Below are positions 54,187 through 62,455 of a stretch of DNA of 64,000 nucleotides, in pieces. The notes beneath the pieces are model-generated. The model had not been told where the DNA came from. It saw only the letters and a program-made list of their open reading frames with translations, and did no database searches. Position numbers and translations under genes: made by a program. The first letter of the stretch is position 1, and every line of letters begins with the position of its first letter. The stretch is from Mesorhizobium jarvisii (lineage in GTDB: Bacteria; Pseudomonadota; Alphaproteobacteria; Rhizobiales; Rhizobiaceae): NCBI RefSeq assembly GCF_003601985.1, contig NZ_QZXA01000011.1:62001-126000 (forward strand), in the 5' to 3' direction.

Positions 54187-55199
54187 TGCACGCCGGTTTC
54201 TCGATCGAGCGCTCCACCGCGACCAGCCGGGTGACCGCGATTGCAACCCTTGTCCTTCTTGTCGGCCTTGTCGCGGCACCCTGGTGGGCGGATCGCGCCA
54301 ACATCCGGCTGCTAGGCGAGATCTATTCCTTCATCGCGCTGGCCAGCCTCTGGAACCTGCTTGCCGGCTATACCGGCCTGGTCTCTGTCGGCCAGCAGGC
54401 CTATGTCGGCTTCGGCGGCTATGCGCTGTTTGCGCTCGCCATGTTCCTTGGCGTCCATCCGTTGCTGGCGATCCTGCTCGCCGGTGTGCTGGGCGCACTG
54501 ATCGCCATTCCACTCGCACCGCTGCTGTTTCGCCTGCAGGGCGCCTATTTTGCCATCGGCACCTGGGCCCTGGCCGAAGTCTTCCGTCTCGGTTTCGCCC
54601 AGCTCTCGGTGCTCGGCGGCGGCTCTGGAACCAGCCTCACCGCGAGCGTCGTCACCGGCATCGCGGCCAACCGCGACGTGCGCGAAATGCTGGTCTACTG
54701 GACGGCGCTGGCGCTCGCCCTCGCGGCGTTGGCCTTCGTCATCCTGCTGCTGCGCTCGCGCATGGGGTTGGCGCTGACGGCGCTGCGCGACAGCGAGATC
54801 GCCTCTGAAAGCCTCGGCATCGACATCTGGCGCAGTAAGCTTTTCGTCTATGTCGCAGTCGCCGGACTGACCTCGATGACGGGCGCCTTCATCTTCCTGC
54901 AGAAGCTACGCATCTCGCCGGATGCCGCCTTCAGTGTCAACGACTGGACGGCCTATGTCATCTTCATCGCTGTCATTGGCGGCATCGGCACCATCGAAGG
55001 CCCGATCGTCGGCACGATCCTGTTCTTCCTGCTGCGCGAGACCCTGTCCGACCTCGGAACCACCTACCTGTTGATCCTCGGCGCGGTCGCCATCCTCGTC
55101 ATGCTGAAAGCCCCGAAAGGGCTATGGGGCATCCTCGCGTCGAAGACCGGCCTCTCGCTGGTGCCCACACGCCGGCGCGTAGCCTTTCAGGACCAGTAG
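54186..55199 (+). CDS. LivM-type ABC transporter permease
   Basis: A 337-residue permease with about eight to nine hydrophobic segments and the LivM motif SLWNLLAGYTGLVSVGQQAYVG, split over residues 50-75. The EAA-like loop is LTALRDSEIASESLGID. The ATG at 54186 overlaps the LivH stop; a longer frame lies inside LivH. Together with LivH it forms the channel for the substrate captured by the binding protein. Confidence 0.93.
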   Translation: MHAGFSIERSTATSRVTAIATLVLLVGLVAAPWWADRANIRLLGEIYSFIALASLWNLLAGYTGLVSVGQQAYVGFGGYALFALAMFLGVHPLLAILLAGVLGALIAIPLAPLLFRLQGAYFAIGTWALAEVFRLGFAQLSVLGGGSGTSLTASVVTGIAANRDVREMLVYWTALALALAALAFVILLLRSRMGLALTALRDSEIASESLGIDIWRSKLFVYVAVAGLTSMTGAFIFLQKLRISPDAAFSVNDWTAYVIFIAVIGGIGTIEGPIVGTILFFLLRETLSDLGTTYLLILGAVAILVMLKAPKGLWGILASKTGLSLVPTRRRVAFQDQ

Positions 55200-55237
55200 A
55201 ACAATCGTCGCTTCCCGTGCAAGGAAAGGACCAGCCC

Positions 55238-56176
55238 GTGGCCGACCTGTCGAAGAAAGTCATCATCACCTGTGCCGTCACCGGCGGCATCCACACGCCG
55301 ACCATGTCGGATGCGCTGCCTTTCACGCCGGACGACATTGCCCGCCAGTCGATCGAAGCGGCCGAGGCAGGTGCCTCGATCCTGCATCTGCACGCACGCG
55401 ATCCGAAGGATGGCCGTCCAACGCCGGACCCGGCGGTGTTCATGCAGTTCCTGCCGCGCATCAAGCAGGCGACCGACGCGGTCATCAACGTCACCACCGG
55501 CGGCGGCCTCAACATGAGCGTCGAGCAGCGGCTGGCCGCTCCTCTCTTGGCCAAGCCGGAAATGTGCTCGCTCAACATGGGCTCGATGAATTTCGGCATC
55601 TACCCGCTCGCCGACCGCTATTCGTCGTGGAAGTATGAGTGGGAGGAACCGTATCTGCGCGGCACTGACGACTTCATCTTTCGCAACACGTTTCGCGACA
55701 TCGAGCGCATCCTGAAATTGCTCGGAGACGGCCACGGCACCAGGTTCGAGCATGAATGCTACGATGTCGGCCATCTCTACAGTCTGGCGCATTTCGTCGA
55801 TCGCGGCCTGGTGAAGCCGCCTTTCTTCGTCCAGATGATCTTCGGCATTCTCGGCGGCATCGGCCCCGACATGGACAATCTCACCTTCATGAAGCACAAG
55901 GCCGACAAGCTGTTCGGTTCGGACTATCGCTGGTCGGTGCTGGCTGCCGGCCGCTTCCAGATGCCATTCGCCACCCAGGCCGCCATGCTCGGCGGTTCGG
56001 TGCGGGTCGGGCTGGAGGACTCGCTTTATATCGGCCGCGGCAAGCTTGCGGGCTCGAACGCCGAACAGGTTCGCAAGATCCGCGCCATCCTGACCGAACT
56101 CGGCCACGAGATCGCCACCCCGTCGGAGGCCCGCGCGATACTGGGATTGAAGGGCGGCGATCTGGTTGGCTTTTGA
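55238..56176 (+). CDS. BKACE (DUF849) beta-keto acid cleavage enzyme
   Basis: A 312-residue BKACE-family TIM-barrel enzyme with the Zn-binding HxH in SILHLHARDP, an early Glu/Thr-rich loop (TCAVTGGIHTPTMSD) and SLNMGSMNFG. The family condenses a beta-keto acid with acetyl-CoA to give acetoacetate and a CoA ester, or related products. The start is a GTG at 55238 with AAGGAAAGGA immediately upstream. It lies 38 bp after LivM, at the end of the operon. It is expected to cleave the beta-keto acid produced by the dehydrogenase at 49597. Confidence 0.91.
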   Translation: MADLSKKVIITCAVTGGIHTPTMSDALPFTPDDIARQSIEAAEAGASILHLHARDPKDGRPTPDPAVFMQFLPRIKQATDAVINVTTGGGLNMSVEQRLAAPLLAKPEMCSLNMGSMNFGIYPLADRYSSWKYEWEEPYLRGTDDFIFRNTFRDIERILKLLGDGHGTRFEHECYDVGHLYSLAHFVDRGLVKPPFFVQMIFGILGGIGPDMDNLTFMKHKADKLFGSDYRWSVLAAGRFQMPFATQAAMLGGSVRVGLEDSLYIGRGKLAGSNAEQVRKIRAILTELGHEIATPSEARAILGLKGGDLVGF

Positions 56177-56291
56177 GACCGCGCCGCGGTTGGATCGCAT
56201 TCGCGCCAACCGTCGAACAGACGAGCACCAAGGATATGAGGTGATCGGTACGCTGTTCAGCGCCGTGAACATGAAGATAGTTATCGTCCGG

Positions 56292-57299
56292 CTACTCGAC
56301 TCGCGTCAGGTAACCGGCGGTCACACTCGGGCCTGGAATGATCGCGACGATTTTCATCTGGGCAATCATGCGTTTCATCGCCGCGTCGAGATGCGTTTCC
56401 AGCATCGCGGCGGCTGCTGTCACCGCACCGCGGATGAGAAGCTCCACAATCAGGCGCAGTTCGGTGATGACCGTCGGATCACCGGGAAGCCCGAGCTTGC
56501 GCAGCAGCCGCTCGGACGCGCCGACGGGAAGCAGGTTGTTGCGAATGAGCTCGCGCAATTGCTCGTTCTCCGTGGTCAGTATGCAGGTTTCGATCAGCCG
56601 CGTTTGAAGCTCCTCGATGTTCTTCAGGTGATCGGTGGTATCCAGTTCCTCAAGGGTCACAAGCTGGCTGAAGAGCTTTGTCAGTCTGTCGCGGTCGATG
56701 AGCGGCGCACCCGCCAGCAGCGACGACGGCTCCAGCATGCGGCGGAGCGCAAAGTGATCCTTGATCGTCTGGGCGGTGAGGGGGCCGGCCATCCAATGGG
56801 AACTCTGGTTCTTGCGCACGAGGCCACGTTCCTGCAGGCGGCTGAGGACGTCTCGCACCACCGTACGGCTGACATTGAAGTGATTGGCGATTTCTATCTC
56901 GATGATCCGGTACTTGCCGAAAACGACGCAGCCGGCGACGTCGGCTTCGACCGTGTTGTAGATGCGCTCCCAGGACGAGCGGCTCTGAAGCGCTTCATCG
57001 GCATGCTGCAGAACGACAAGGCCGAGCGACTTTATGTCGGTGCGGTTGGGCACGACATCGCGACCTTGCGGGCCGACAAGAAAACCTCTGCCCTTGAAGC
57101 GATGGACAAGGCCTTCGGCTTCGAGGCGTAGAAGTGCGCGCTGAACGGGAGCCCGAGAGATCTGAAGGATTTCCGCGATCGGTCCTTCAAGAAGAACCAG
57201 CCCGCGAGGAAGCAACCCGTCCTTAATATTGTTGCGCAGCACATCTTCTGCAATTTCGTAGCGCCGCTGCGTGTTCTGGCCTGCATTGCTGCGTGTCAT
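56292..57299 (-). CDS. GntR/FCD-family regulator with two winged-helix domains
   Basis: A 335-residue regulator. A first wHTH (about 13-75: IAEILQISRAPVQRALLRL) and a second wHTH (about 110-170: IANHFNVSRTVVRDVLSRL) precede an all-helical FCD-type effector domain (FALRRMLEPSSLLAGAPL). Typical FadR/VanR proteins have only one wHTH. It is divergent from the spermidine/putrescine-type operon across a 630-bp intergenic region holding two matching TTGNATACAA elements. Confidence 0.85.
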   Translation of the reverse strand: MTRSNAGQNTQRRYEIAEDVLRNNIKDGLLPRGLVLLEGPIAEILQISRAPVQRALLRLEAEGLVHRFKGRGFLVGPQGRDVVPNRTDIKSLGLVVLQHADEALQSRSSWERIYNTVEADVAGCVVFGKYRIIEIEIANHFNVSRTVVRDVLSRLQERGLVRKNQSSHWMAGPLTAQTIKDHFALRRMLEPSSLLAGAPLIDRDRLTKLFSQLVTLEELDTTDHLKNIEELQTRLIETCILTTENEQLRELIRNNLLPVGASERLLRKLGLPGDPTVITELRLIVELLIRGAVTAAAAMLETHLDAAMKRMIAQMKIVAIIPGPSVTAGYLTRVE

Positions 57300-57398
57300 G
57301 GCGAGAGGCGTTCTCCGTCTTTGACCCTGATGAGAACAGGAAATTGGATGCCTGTGTGTACGCTATTTTGCGAACGTTTCACATCGACAAATAATGAC

Positions 57399-57412
57399 TT
57401 TTGCATACAAAA
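57399..57412. promoter_or_regulatory. Candidate GntR/FCD operator 1 (TTTTG-4-CAAAA)
   Basis: TTTTG and CAAAA are separated by CATA, and the core TTGCATACAA resembles the TTGTATACAA-type sites known for FCD-family GntR proteins. It lies about 100 bp upstream of the GntR start, suited to autoregulation. Confidence 0.5.
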
Positions 57413-57717
57413 TCTGAAAAGCCAGAGTGGCAACGCCAAAATTTTCGGCGCGCGTAATAGTTGGCATGGCGCTTGCTTTGAACCCATGGCAGTCAGCGAA
57501 TCTGCGCTTGAGAGTGAGGTTCGTGCCGTAAATTTAGGCTCTGTTTGCACCAAACAGGCAGCGTTTTCGCATTGCCTGGGCATAAATTGTTGCTCCGTTA
57601 CAAGCCTATTGATCATTTCGATAGGGGAAAGCCGTTTGTGAAATGTCGATGCAGGCGCCAGCGCCGGTCAGCCATTTGACGCGATGCGCTCAAAATAGCG
57701 AAATGCTAAAAAGCCTA

Positions 57718-57727
57718 TTGAATACAA
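57718..57727. promoter_or_regulatory. Candidate GntR/FCD operator 2 (TTGAATACAA)
   Basis: It matches operator 1 at 9 of 10 positions and lies about 200 bp upstream of the transporter ATPase gene in the most AT-rich part of the region, where its promoter would be expected. Confidence 0.5.
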
Positions 57728-57859
57728 AAATCATTTATGTCATATAATTTTGAAGCGGATGCCGGAAGAAGCATCCCGAGGTGGATGAGCACAACCACAA
57801 GAAACGGATTGCTTCAATGCGCGCAGATCATGCGCGCAACCGCTATCGGCTTGCCCGTT

Positions 57860-57892
57860 CGCGGAAACGTTTCCGCGTCACCACGCGGTGAC
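57860..57892. promoter_or_regulatory. Perfect 18-bp palindrome next to a second inverted repeat
   Basis: CGCGGAAACGTTTCCGCG (57860-57877) is a perfect palindrome with a central CG, as in LacI/GalR-type operators. GTCACC and GGTGAC (57877-57882 and 57887-57892) follow with a 4-base gap. They lie 40-70 bases before the ATPase start, so they could be operators or hairpins in the leader RNA. Confidence 0.6.
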
Positions 57893-57932
57893 GTAAGCGA
57901 CAGTTTACTTGCGAGAAACCGGCAGGGAAATC

Positions 57933-59009
57933 GTGGCGGCAGTTTTGCAGCTCTCTCAGGTGACAAAGGCGTACGGCGCGCTGCGGGCGCTCGACGGCAT
58001 CGATATCTCGCTGCCGGACAATGCCTACATCTCGCTTCTCGGTCCGAGTGGATCGGGCAAGACAATCCTGTTACGCGTGATTGCCGGCTTCGAGGCTCCC
58101 GATAGCGGCAGCATCCTTTTCAAGGGCGAACGCGTCGAAGCGGTTCCGCCGCATCGCCGCAACATCGGCTTCGTGTTCCAGAATTTCGCTCTGTTCCCGC
58201 ACCTGTCCGTCGCGGGTAACATAGCTTTCGGTCTGGAGAACCGGGAATTGAATCCAATCACGGATTCGGCCGTCGTTCGCGCCAGGGTCAAGGATATCGT
58301 CGCTCTGGTCGGTCTGACCGGTCTTGAAGACCGAGGCGTCGCGCAGATTTCAGGCGGCCAGCGTCAGCGCGTGGCGCTGGCCCGAACATTGATAACCGAG
58401 CCGTCGCTGGTCCTGCTGGACGAGCCGCTTGGCGCGCTCGATGCCAATTTGCGCACGCGCATGCGCGCCGAGCTGCGGGCGATCCGCGAGCGCTGCGGCG
58501 TAACGTTTCTGCATGTGACCGGCAGCGAAACCGAGGCACTGGCAATGGGTGACACCGTACTCGTGCTGGATCGCGGACGCATCGCGCAGGCTGACGACGC
58601 CGACACCGTCTACAACCGGCCGCGGTCCGCGGCCGTGGCACGATTTCTCAATTGCTACAATCTTTTCGAGGGACAGCTCTCGAAGGACGATTTCATCAGT
58701 CCGGTGGGAAGGTTTCCGTTGCAGGGGCAGAAGGCCGATGTGCGCGGTCAACCAGCCTATGCCATCCGTTACGATCGGATCTCCGTCAGGCCGCTCGCGG
58801 CCCCTGTTACAGCGGAGGAAGTCCGCATCGAGGGCACGTTCATCGCCGACGAGTATTCGGGCGCGGCCATCAATTCGTTTTTCTCGCTCGATGACGGGCG
58901 CGTGATCGAGGTCGAGTCCCATCTCAGCCAGGCCGCGCCACAGACCTGTGTGCCGCACGGCCGCTACGCCCTCGTCTGGAAACGCCAGAATGCACTTGTC
59001 TATGCATGA
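57933..59009 (+). CDS. Spermidine/putrescine-type ABC transporter ATPase (PotA-like)
   Basis: A 358-residue ATPase with Walker A GPSGSGKTILL (the usual third-last Cys is Ser), signature ISGGQRQRVALAR, Walker B LVLLDEPLGALD and a C-terminal TOBE domain. The switch His region reads FLHVTGSETEAL; the usual QxTHDQxEA is changed to HVTGSE, so the H-loop His appears to be replaced by Gly. The GTG at 57933 is preferred (GGGA upstream) over a TTG at 57909. The operon continues with two permeases. Confidence 0.85.
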   Translation: MAAVLQLSQVTKAYGALRALDGIDISLPDNAYISLLGPSGSGKTILLRVIAGFEAPDSGSILFKGERVEAVPPHRRNIGFVFQNFALFPHLSVAGNIAFGLENRELNPITDSAVVRARVKDIVALVGLTGLEDRGVAQISGGQRQRVALARTLITEPSLVLLDEPLGALDANLRTRMRAELRAIRERCGVTFLHVTGSETEALAMGDTVLVLDRGRIAQADDADTVYNRPRSAAVARFLNCYNLFEGQLSKDDFISPVGRFPLQGQKADVRGQPAYAIRYDRISVRPLAAPVTAEEVRIEGTFIADEYSGAAINSFFSLDDGRVIEVESHLSQAAPQTCVPHGRYALVWKRQNALVYA

Positions 59010-59056
59010 AACGCGCTTGGGTCCTGTGTCTGCCTGCGGAATGGAGATTGTGAACG

Positions 59057-59956
59057 ATGGCGATGACTGCCGCCACGGCTGAACCGGCGTCCGCCGACCG
59101 GCCCGCAAGGAAAATGCCCGACAGGACGTTGTGGCTGCTTGCGCCTGGCGTGATCTGGATGGTTCTTTTTCTCGTCGTGCCGATTCTGATGATGGTTTAC
59201 GTCTCGTTCTGGACGCAGACCACATTTGCGATCACGCCGACGCTGACGATCAAGAGCTGGGTGATGTTTTTCTCCAGCGACACCTATCTCAGCGCGCTTT
59301 GGACGACAATTCGCATCTGGCTCATCGTCCTGGCGGCAACCCTGATCGTCGGTTATCCGGCTGCCCTCTTCGTCGGGCTGTTCGTGCGCAACAAGACCGT
59401 GCAGACGGTGCTCTTGGTGCTCTGTGTCATTCCGTTCTGGACGTCGTTTCTGATCCGCGTTCTTGCCTGGCGTCCGATGCTCGGCAAGGAGGGCGCAATC
59501 AACCTCATTCTTCAGGGTGTCGGGCTCATCAACAAGCCGATCGAGGTGCTGCTGTTTTCCGAGCTGTCGGTCATTATCGGCATGACGCAGATCTATTGCG
59601 TGTTCATGGTCGGGCCGATCGCCTTCATGATGGGCCGCATCGACCAAAGCGTCATTGAAGCCGCGCAGGACCTCGGTGCCGGCTTCTGGCGGATTTTCCG
59701 CACCATCATCCTGCCGTTGTCGATGCCAGGCGTCGTGGTCGGCGCGATCTTCGTGTCCGTGATGGTGCTTGGCGAATTCGCGACGTCCGCGGCCTTGTCC
59801 GGCCGCAAGGTCAATCTCCTGGGCAACATCATCGTGACGCAGGTCGGGTCGCTGAAATGGGCCTTCGCGGCGGTCGCGGGTGTGGTCCTGACCATCCTGA
59901 TGGGCATCGTCGTGGCTGCGCTGCTGCGTGTGGTCGATCTCAGGAAGGAGCTCTGA
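59057..59956 (+). CDS. Spermidine/putrescine-type ABC permease (PotB-like)
   Basis: A 299-residue permease with about six hydrophobic segments (for example VIWMVLFLVVPILMMVYVSF and IWLIVLAATLIVGYPAALFV) and the EAA loop EAAQDLGAGFWRIFRTIILPLS. It follows the ATPase gene by 47 bp and precedes the second permease by 2 bp. Confidence 0.92.
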   Translation: MAMTAATAEPASADRPARKMPDRTLWLLAPGVIWMVLFLVVPILMMVYVSFWTQTTFAITPTLTIKSWVMFFSSDTYLSALWTTIRIWLIVLAATLIVGYPAALFVGLFVRNKTVQTVLLVLCVIPFWTSFLIRVLAWRPMLGKEGAINLILQGVGLINKPIEVLLFSELSVIIGMTQIYCVFMVGPIAFMMGRIDQSVIEAAQDLGAGFWRIFRTIILPLSMPGVVVGAIFVSVMVLGEFATSAALSGRKVNLLGNIIVTQVGSLKWAFAAVAGVVLTILMGIVVAALLRVVDLRKEL

Positions 59957-59958
59957 TC

Positions 59959-60804
59959 ATGCAGGCAAGCGGCACGAAGCTGGTTCTTGGCATCTACACG
60001 ACACTGTTCCTCGTGTTCCTTTACGGTCCGATGGTGGTTCTCGCGATCCTGTCCTTCCAGACAGGACCGGAAGGCGGTCCGCAATTTCCGATCATCGAAT
60101 GGTCGGTCTATTGGTACAAGCATCTGTTTGGCATGACGCCGCCGACGCGCATCGCGCCGTTGCCGATCGAGGAGGCGCTCGTACGCTCGCTCGTCCTGGC
60201 GGTGATGACGATGATCGTCTCGACCGTTCTCGGGGTCACCTCGGCACAGGCATTCCGCAAGAAATTCACCGGCTCCGGTTTTGCTTTCTACCTGATCGTG
60301 CTCGGTATGATGGTGCCCGGTGTGCTGGTCGGGCTCGGCATGGCGCTGATCGCCAATGCACTGGGTATCGACCGGCACTGGTGGGGGACGACCTTCGTGC
60401 TGCACGTCGTCTACACCTACCCCTTCGCGTTCCTGGTGATGCTGGCAATCCTCAACCGCTTCGACCAGAACGTCGAGGAGGCCTCCTGGTCGCTTGGCGT
60501 GTCGCCGGTGAAAACGTTCGGCAAAGTGACGTTTCCGCTGATCTTTCCGGGCGTCCTCTCGGCCATGCTGTTCGCCTTCACGCTGTCCTACGACGAGTTT
60601 TCGCGCACCCTGTTTGCGTCGGGCCGTGACCTGACGTTGCCACTCGCAATCTACGGAACGTTCTCGGTGGAGGTCCATCCGAACGTCTTTGCGTTCGGTG
60701 TGCTGACGACGCTGTTCTCCTTCGCACTGCTTGGCACCTATGCGGCGCTGATGATGCTGTCGATCCGCCGTGCCCGCCGGGTGGCCATCCAGGAGGAGGC
60801 ATGA
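59959..60804 (+). CDS. Spermidine/putrescine-type ABC permease (PotC-like)
   Basis: A 281-residue permease with an EAA loop EASWSLGVSPVKTFGKVTFPL and a typical PotC N-terminus (GIYTTLFLVFLYGPMVVLAI). The ATG at 59959 follows AAGGAG; the longer open frame is inside the preceding permease. Its TGA overlaps the ATG of the first SDR gene. Confidence 0.92.
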   Translation: MQASGTKLVLGIYTTLFLVFLYGPMVVLAILSFQTGPEGGPQFPIIEWSVYWYKHLFGMTPPTRIAPLPIEEALVRSLVLAVMTMIVSTVLGVTSAQAFRKKFTGSGFAFYLIVLGMMVPGVLVGLGMALIANALGIDRHWWGTTFVLHVVYTYPFAFLVMLAILNRFDQNVEEASWSLGVSPVKTFGKVTFPLIFPGVLSAMLFAFTLSYDEFSRTLFASGRDLTLPLAIYGTFSVEVHPNVFAFGVLTTLFSFALLGTYAALMMLSIRRARRVAIQEEA

Positions 60805-61547
60805 TGCCCGGCGAGACAGCGAGCGCAATCGTAACCGGCGCCGGTTCCGGGATCGGCAGGGCAATAGCCATCCGGCTCGCCGCAGATGGCTACGCCGTAC
60901 TGGTCAACGACCTCGATCTCGGGCGCGCCCAAGCGGTGGTTTCGGAGATTGCCGTCTCTGGCGCAAAGGCTGTCGCTGCCGCCGGCGACGTCTCATCCGA
61001 AGTGGACGCAAGGGCCATCCATGCGGCGGCCGTGGCGGCCTTCGGCGACACGGACCTGCTGATCAACAATGCCGGCATCGTGCATCAGTCGCTGTTTGAA
61101 AATCTCGAAATAGCGGATTTCGACCGGATGTTTGCGGTGCATGTCCGCGGAACCTTCCTGATGACGAAGATGGTTCTGCCGGCGATGCTGAAGGCCGGCA
61201 AGGGCGCCGTCATCAATGTCGCGTCGCAGCTTGGCCAGGTCGGGGGTATCGAGCTTTCGCATTACGCGGCCGCCAAATCCGCGATCATTGGCATGACCAA
61301 GTCGCTGGCCCGTGAGGTGTCGAGCCGCGGCGTGCGCGTCAATGCGGTTGCGCCTGGGCCCATCAACACACCGCTTGTTCGGGAACTGTCGCAGGAATGG
61401 CGCACCCGCAAGGCATCCGAGCTGCCGCTTGGCCGTTTCGGCGAGCCTGAGGAGGTGGCGGCAACCGTTGCCTTTCTTGCGTCGCCGCAGGCCAGCCTGT
61501 TTGTCGGACAGACGCTCGGTCCGAATTCCGGCGACGTGATGCTGTGA
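60801..61547 (+). CDS. Short-chain dehydrogenase (FabG-like), first of a pair
   Basis: A 248-residue SDR with IVTGAGSGIGRAIAIRLAADG, the NNAG motif (LLINNAGIVH), the catalytic Ser in VINVASQLG and YxxxK (HYAAAKSAI). AGGAGGAGG precedes the ATG. It probably oxidises an alcohol taken up through the linked transporter; it is translationally coupled to the permease and to the next SDR. Confidence 0.92.
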   Translation: MMPGETASAIVTGAGSGIGRAIAIRLAADGYAVLVNDLDLGRAQAVVSEIAVSGAKAVAAAGDVSSEVDARAIHAAAVAAFGDTDLLINNAGIVHQSLFENLEIADFDRMFAVHVRGTFLMTKMVLPAMLKAGKGAVINVASQLGQVGGIELSHYAAAKSAIIGMTKSLAREVSSRGVRVNAVAPGPINTPLVRELSQEWRTRKASELPLGRFGEPEEVAATVAFLASPQASLFVGQTLGPNSGDVML

Positions 61548-61564
61548 GCGAGGACATGACGATC

Positions 61565-62338
61565 ATGACTGACACGCTGCTCTCTTCCCGTGTTGTTCTC
61601 ATCACCGGCGCTGGCATCGGCATCGGGCATGCGACAGCCAAGGCCTTCGCGGCACTTGGCGACCATGTCGTCGTCACCGATGTGCTGGAGCGCGAGGGCA
61701 ACGACACGGTCGAGGCCATCCGGATGGCTGGTGGTTCGGCTGAATTCCATGCGCTGGACGTGCGTTCGACGTCGGCCGTCGATGCGCTGGTCGCCAATGT
61801 GGAGGCGCGTCTGGGCCGGATCGACGTAGTCGTTGCCAATGCCGGTATCGCCCACAAGGCGCCGCTCGAAACGCTTGACGACGACAAGTGGGACCTGACG
61901 TTCGATATCGATCTGAAGGGTATCTTCCGAGTTGCGCGTGCTGCGGTCCCCGCAATGAAGGCACGAAGATCCGGCGCCATCGTCGCGCTCTCCTCGATCA
62001 TGGGGACGTCCTACGGCTGGGACGAGCATGTGCACTATTCCGCCGCCAAGGCCGGCGTCGTCGGCCTGGTGCGCGCCCTTGCCGTGGAACTCGCCCGTGA
62101 CGGCATCCGCGTCAACGGCATGGCGCCTGGCTACATCCGCACCGCCCAGCTGCTGTCGGAGGAAAATTCGCTGGGCGCGGCGGGCGCCGAAGCCGCCGGC
62201 ACCTTCATTCCAATGGGGCGCATCGGCGAACCCGAGGAAATCGCAGACGTGATCACGTTCCTTGCATCACACGGCGCGAGATACATGACCGGTCAGACGC
62301 TGGTCGTGGACGGCGGCCTCCTTGTGGGCCGGTACTAG
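61565..62338 (+). CDS. Short-chain dehydrogenase, second of a pair
   Basis: A 257-residue SDR with LITGAGIGIGHATAKAFAALG, VANAGIAHK, the catalytic Ser in VALSSIMGT, and HYSAAKAGV (YxxxK). An in-frame GTG at 61544 overlaps the previous stop, and an ATG at 61556 is also possible. The ATG at 61565 is preferred because GCGAGGA lies about 10 bases before it. It is not a recent duplicate of its neighbour. Confidence 0.9.
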   Translation: MTDTLLSSRVVLITGAGIGIGHATAKAFAALGDHVVVTDVLEREGNDTVEAIRMAGGSAEFHALDVRSTSAVDALVANVEARLGRIDVVVANAGIAHKAPLETLDDDKWDLTFDIDLKGIFRVARAAVPAMKARRSGAIVALSSIMGTSYGWDEHVHYSAAKAGVVGLVRALAVELARDGIRVNGMAPGYIRTAQLLSEENSLGAAGAEAAGTFIPMGRIGEPEEIADVITFLASHGARYMTGQTLVVDGGLLVGRY

Positions 62339-62455
62339 CACACGACGTCCTCCGAAAATCCTCAACGGCCTTTCGGAATTATTCGCCAGAGCAACGGATC
62401 AGGGTGTCCACAAGGGGACGCTCCGGGGAACACAAGAACAACTGGAGACAAAGCA

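Larger units (their letters stand above)
57300..57932. promoter_or_regulatory. Long divergent regulatory region with paired operator-like sites
   Basis: About 630 bp, clearly AT-richer than the surroundings, with no supported gene. It contains TTGCATACAA (57401-57410) near the regulator, TTGAATACAA (57718-57727) near the transporter operon, and a double palindrome at 57860-57892. Short open frames on both strands lack recognisable motifs. Confidence 0.6.

Noticed and set aside
57296..57641. Two overlapping ~106-codon frames (one on each strand) in the GntR intergenic region
   Set aside because: No recognisable motif, no ribosome site, and they lie in AT-rich regulatory DNA.
59593..60864. 423-codon minus-strand frame over the PotB/PotC-like genes
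   Set aside because: It is a low-complexity, Arg/His-rich shadow of two clear permease genes.
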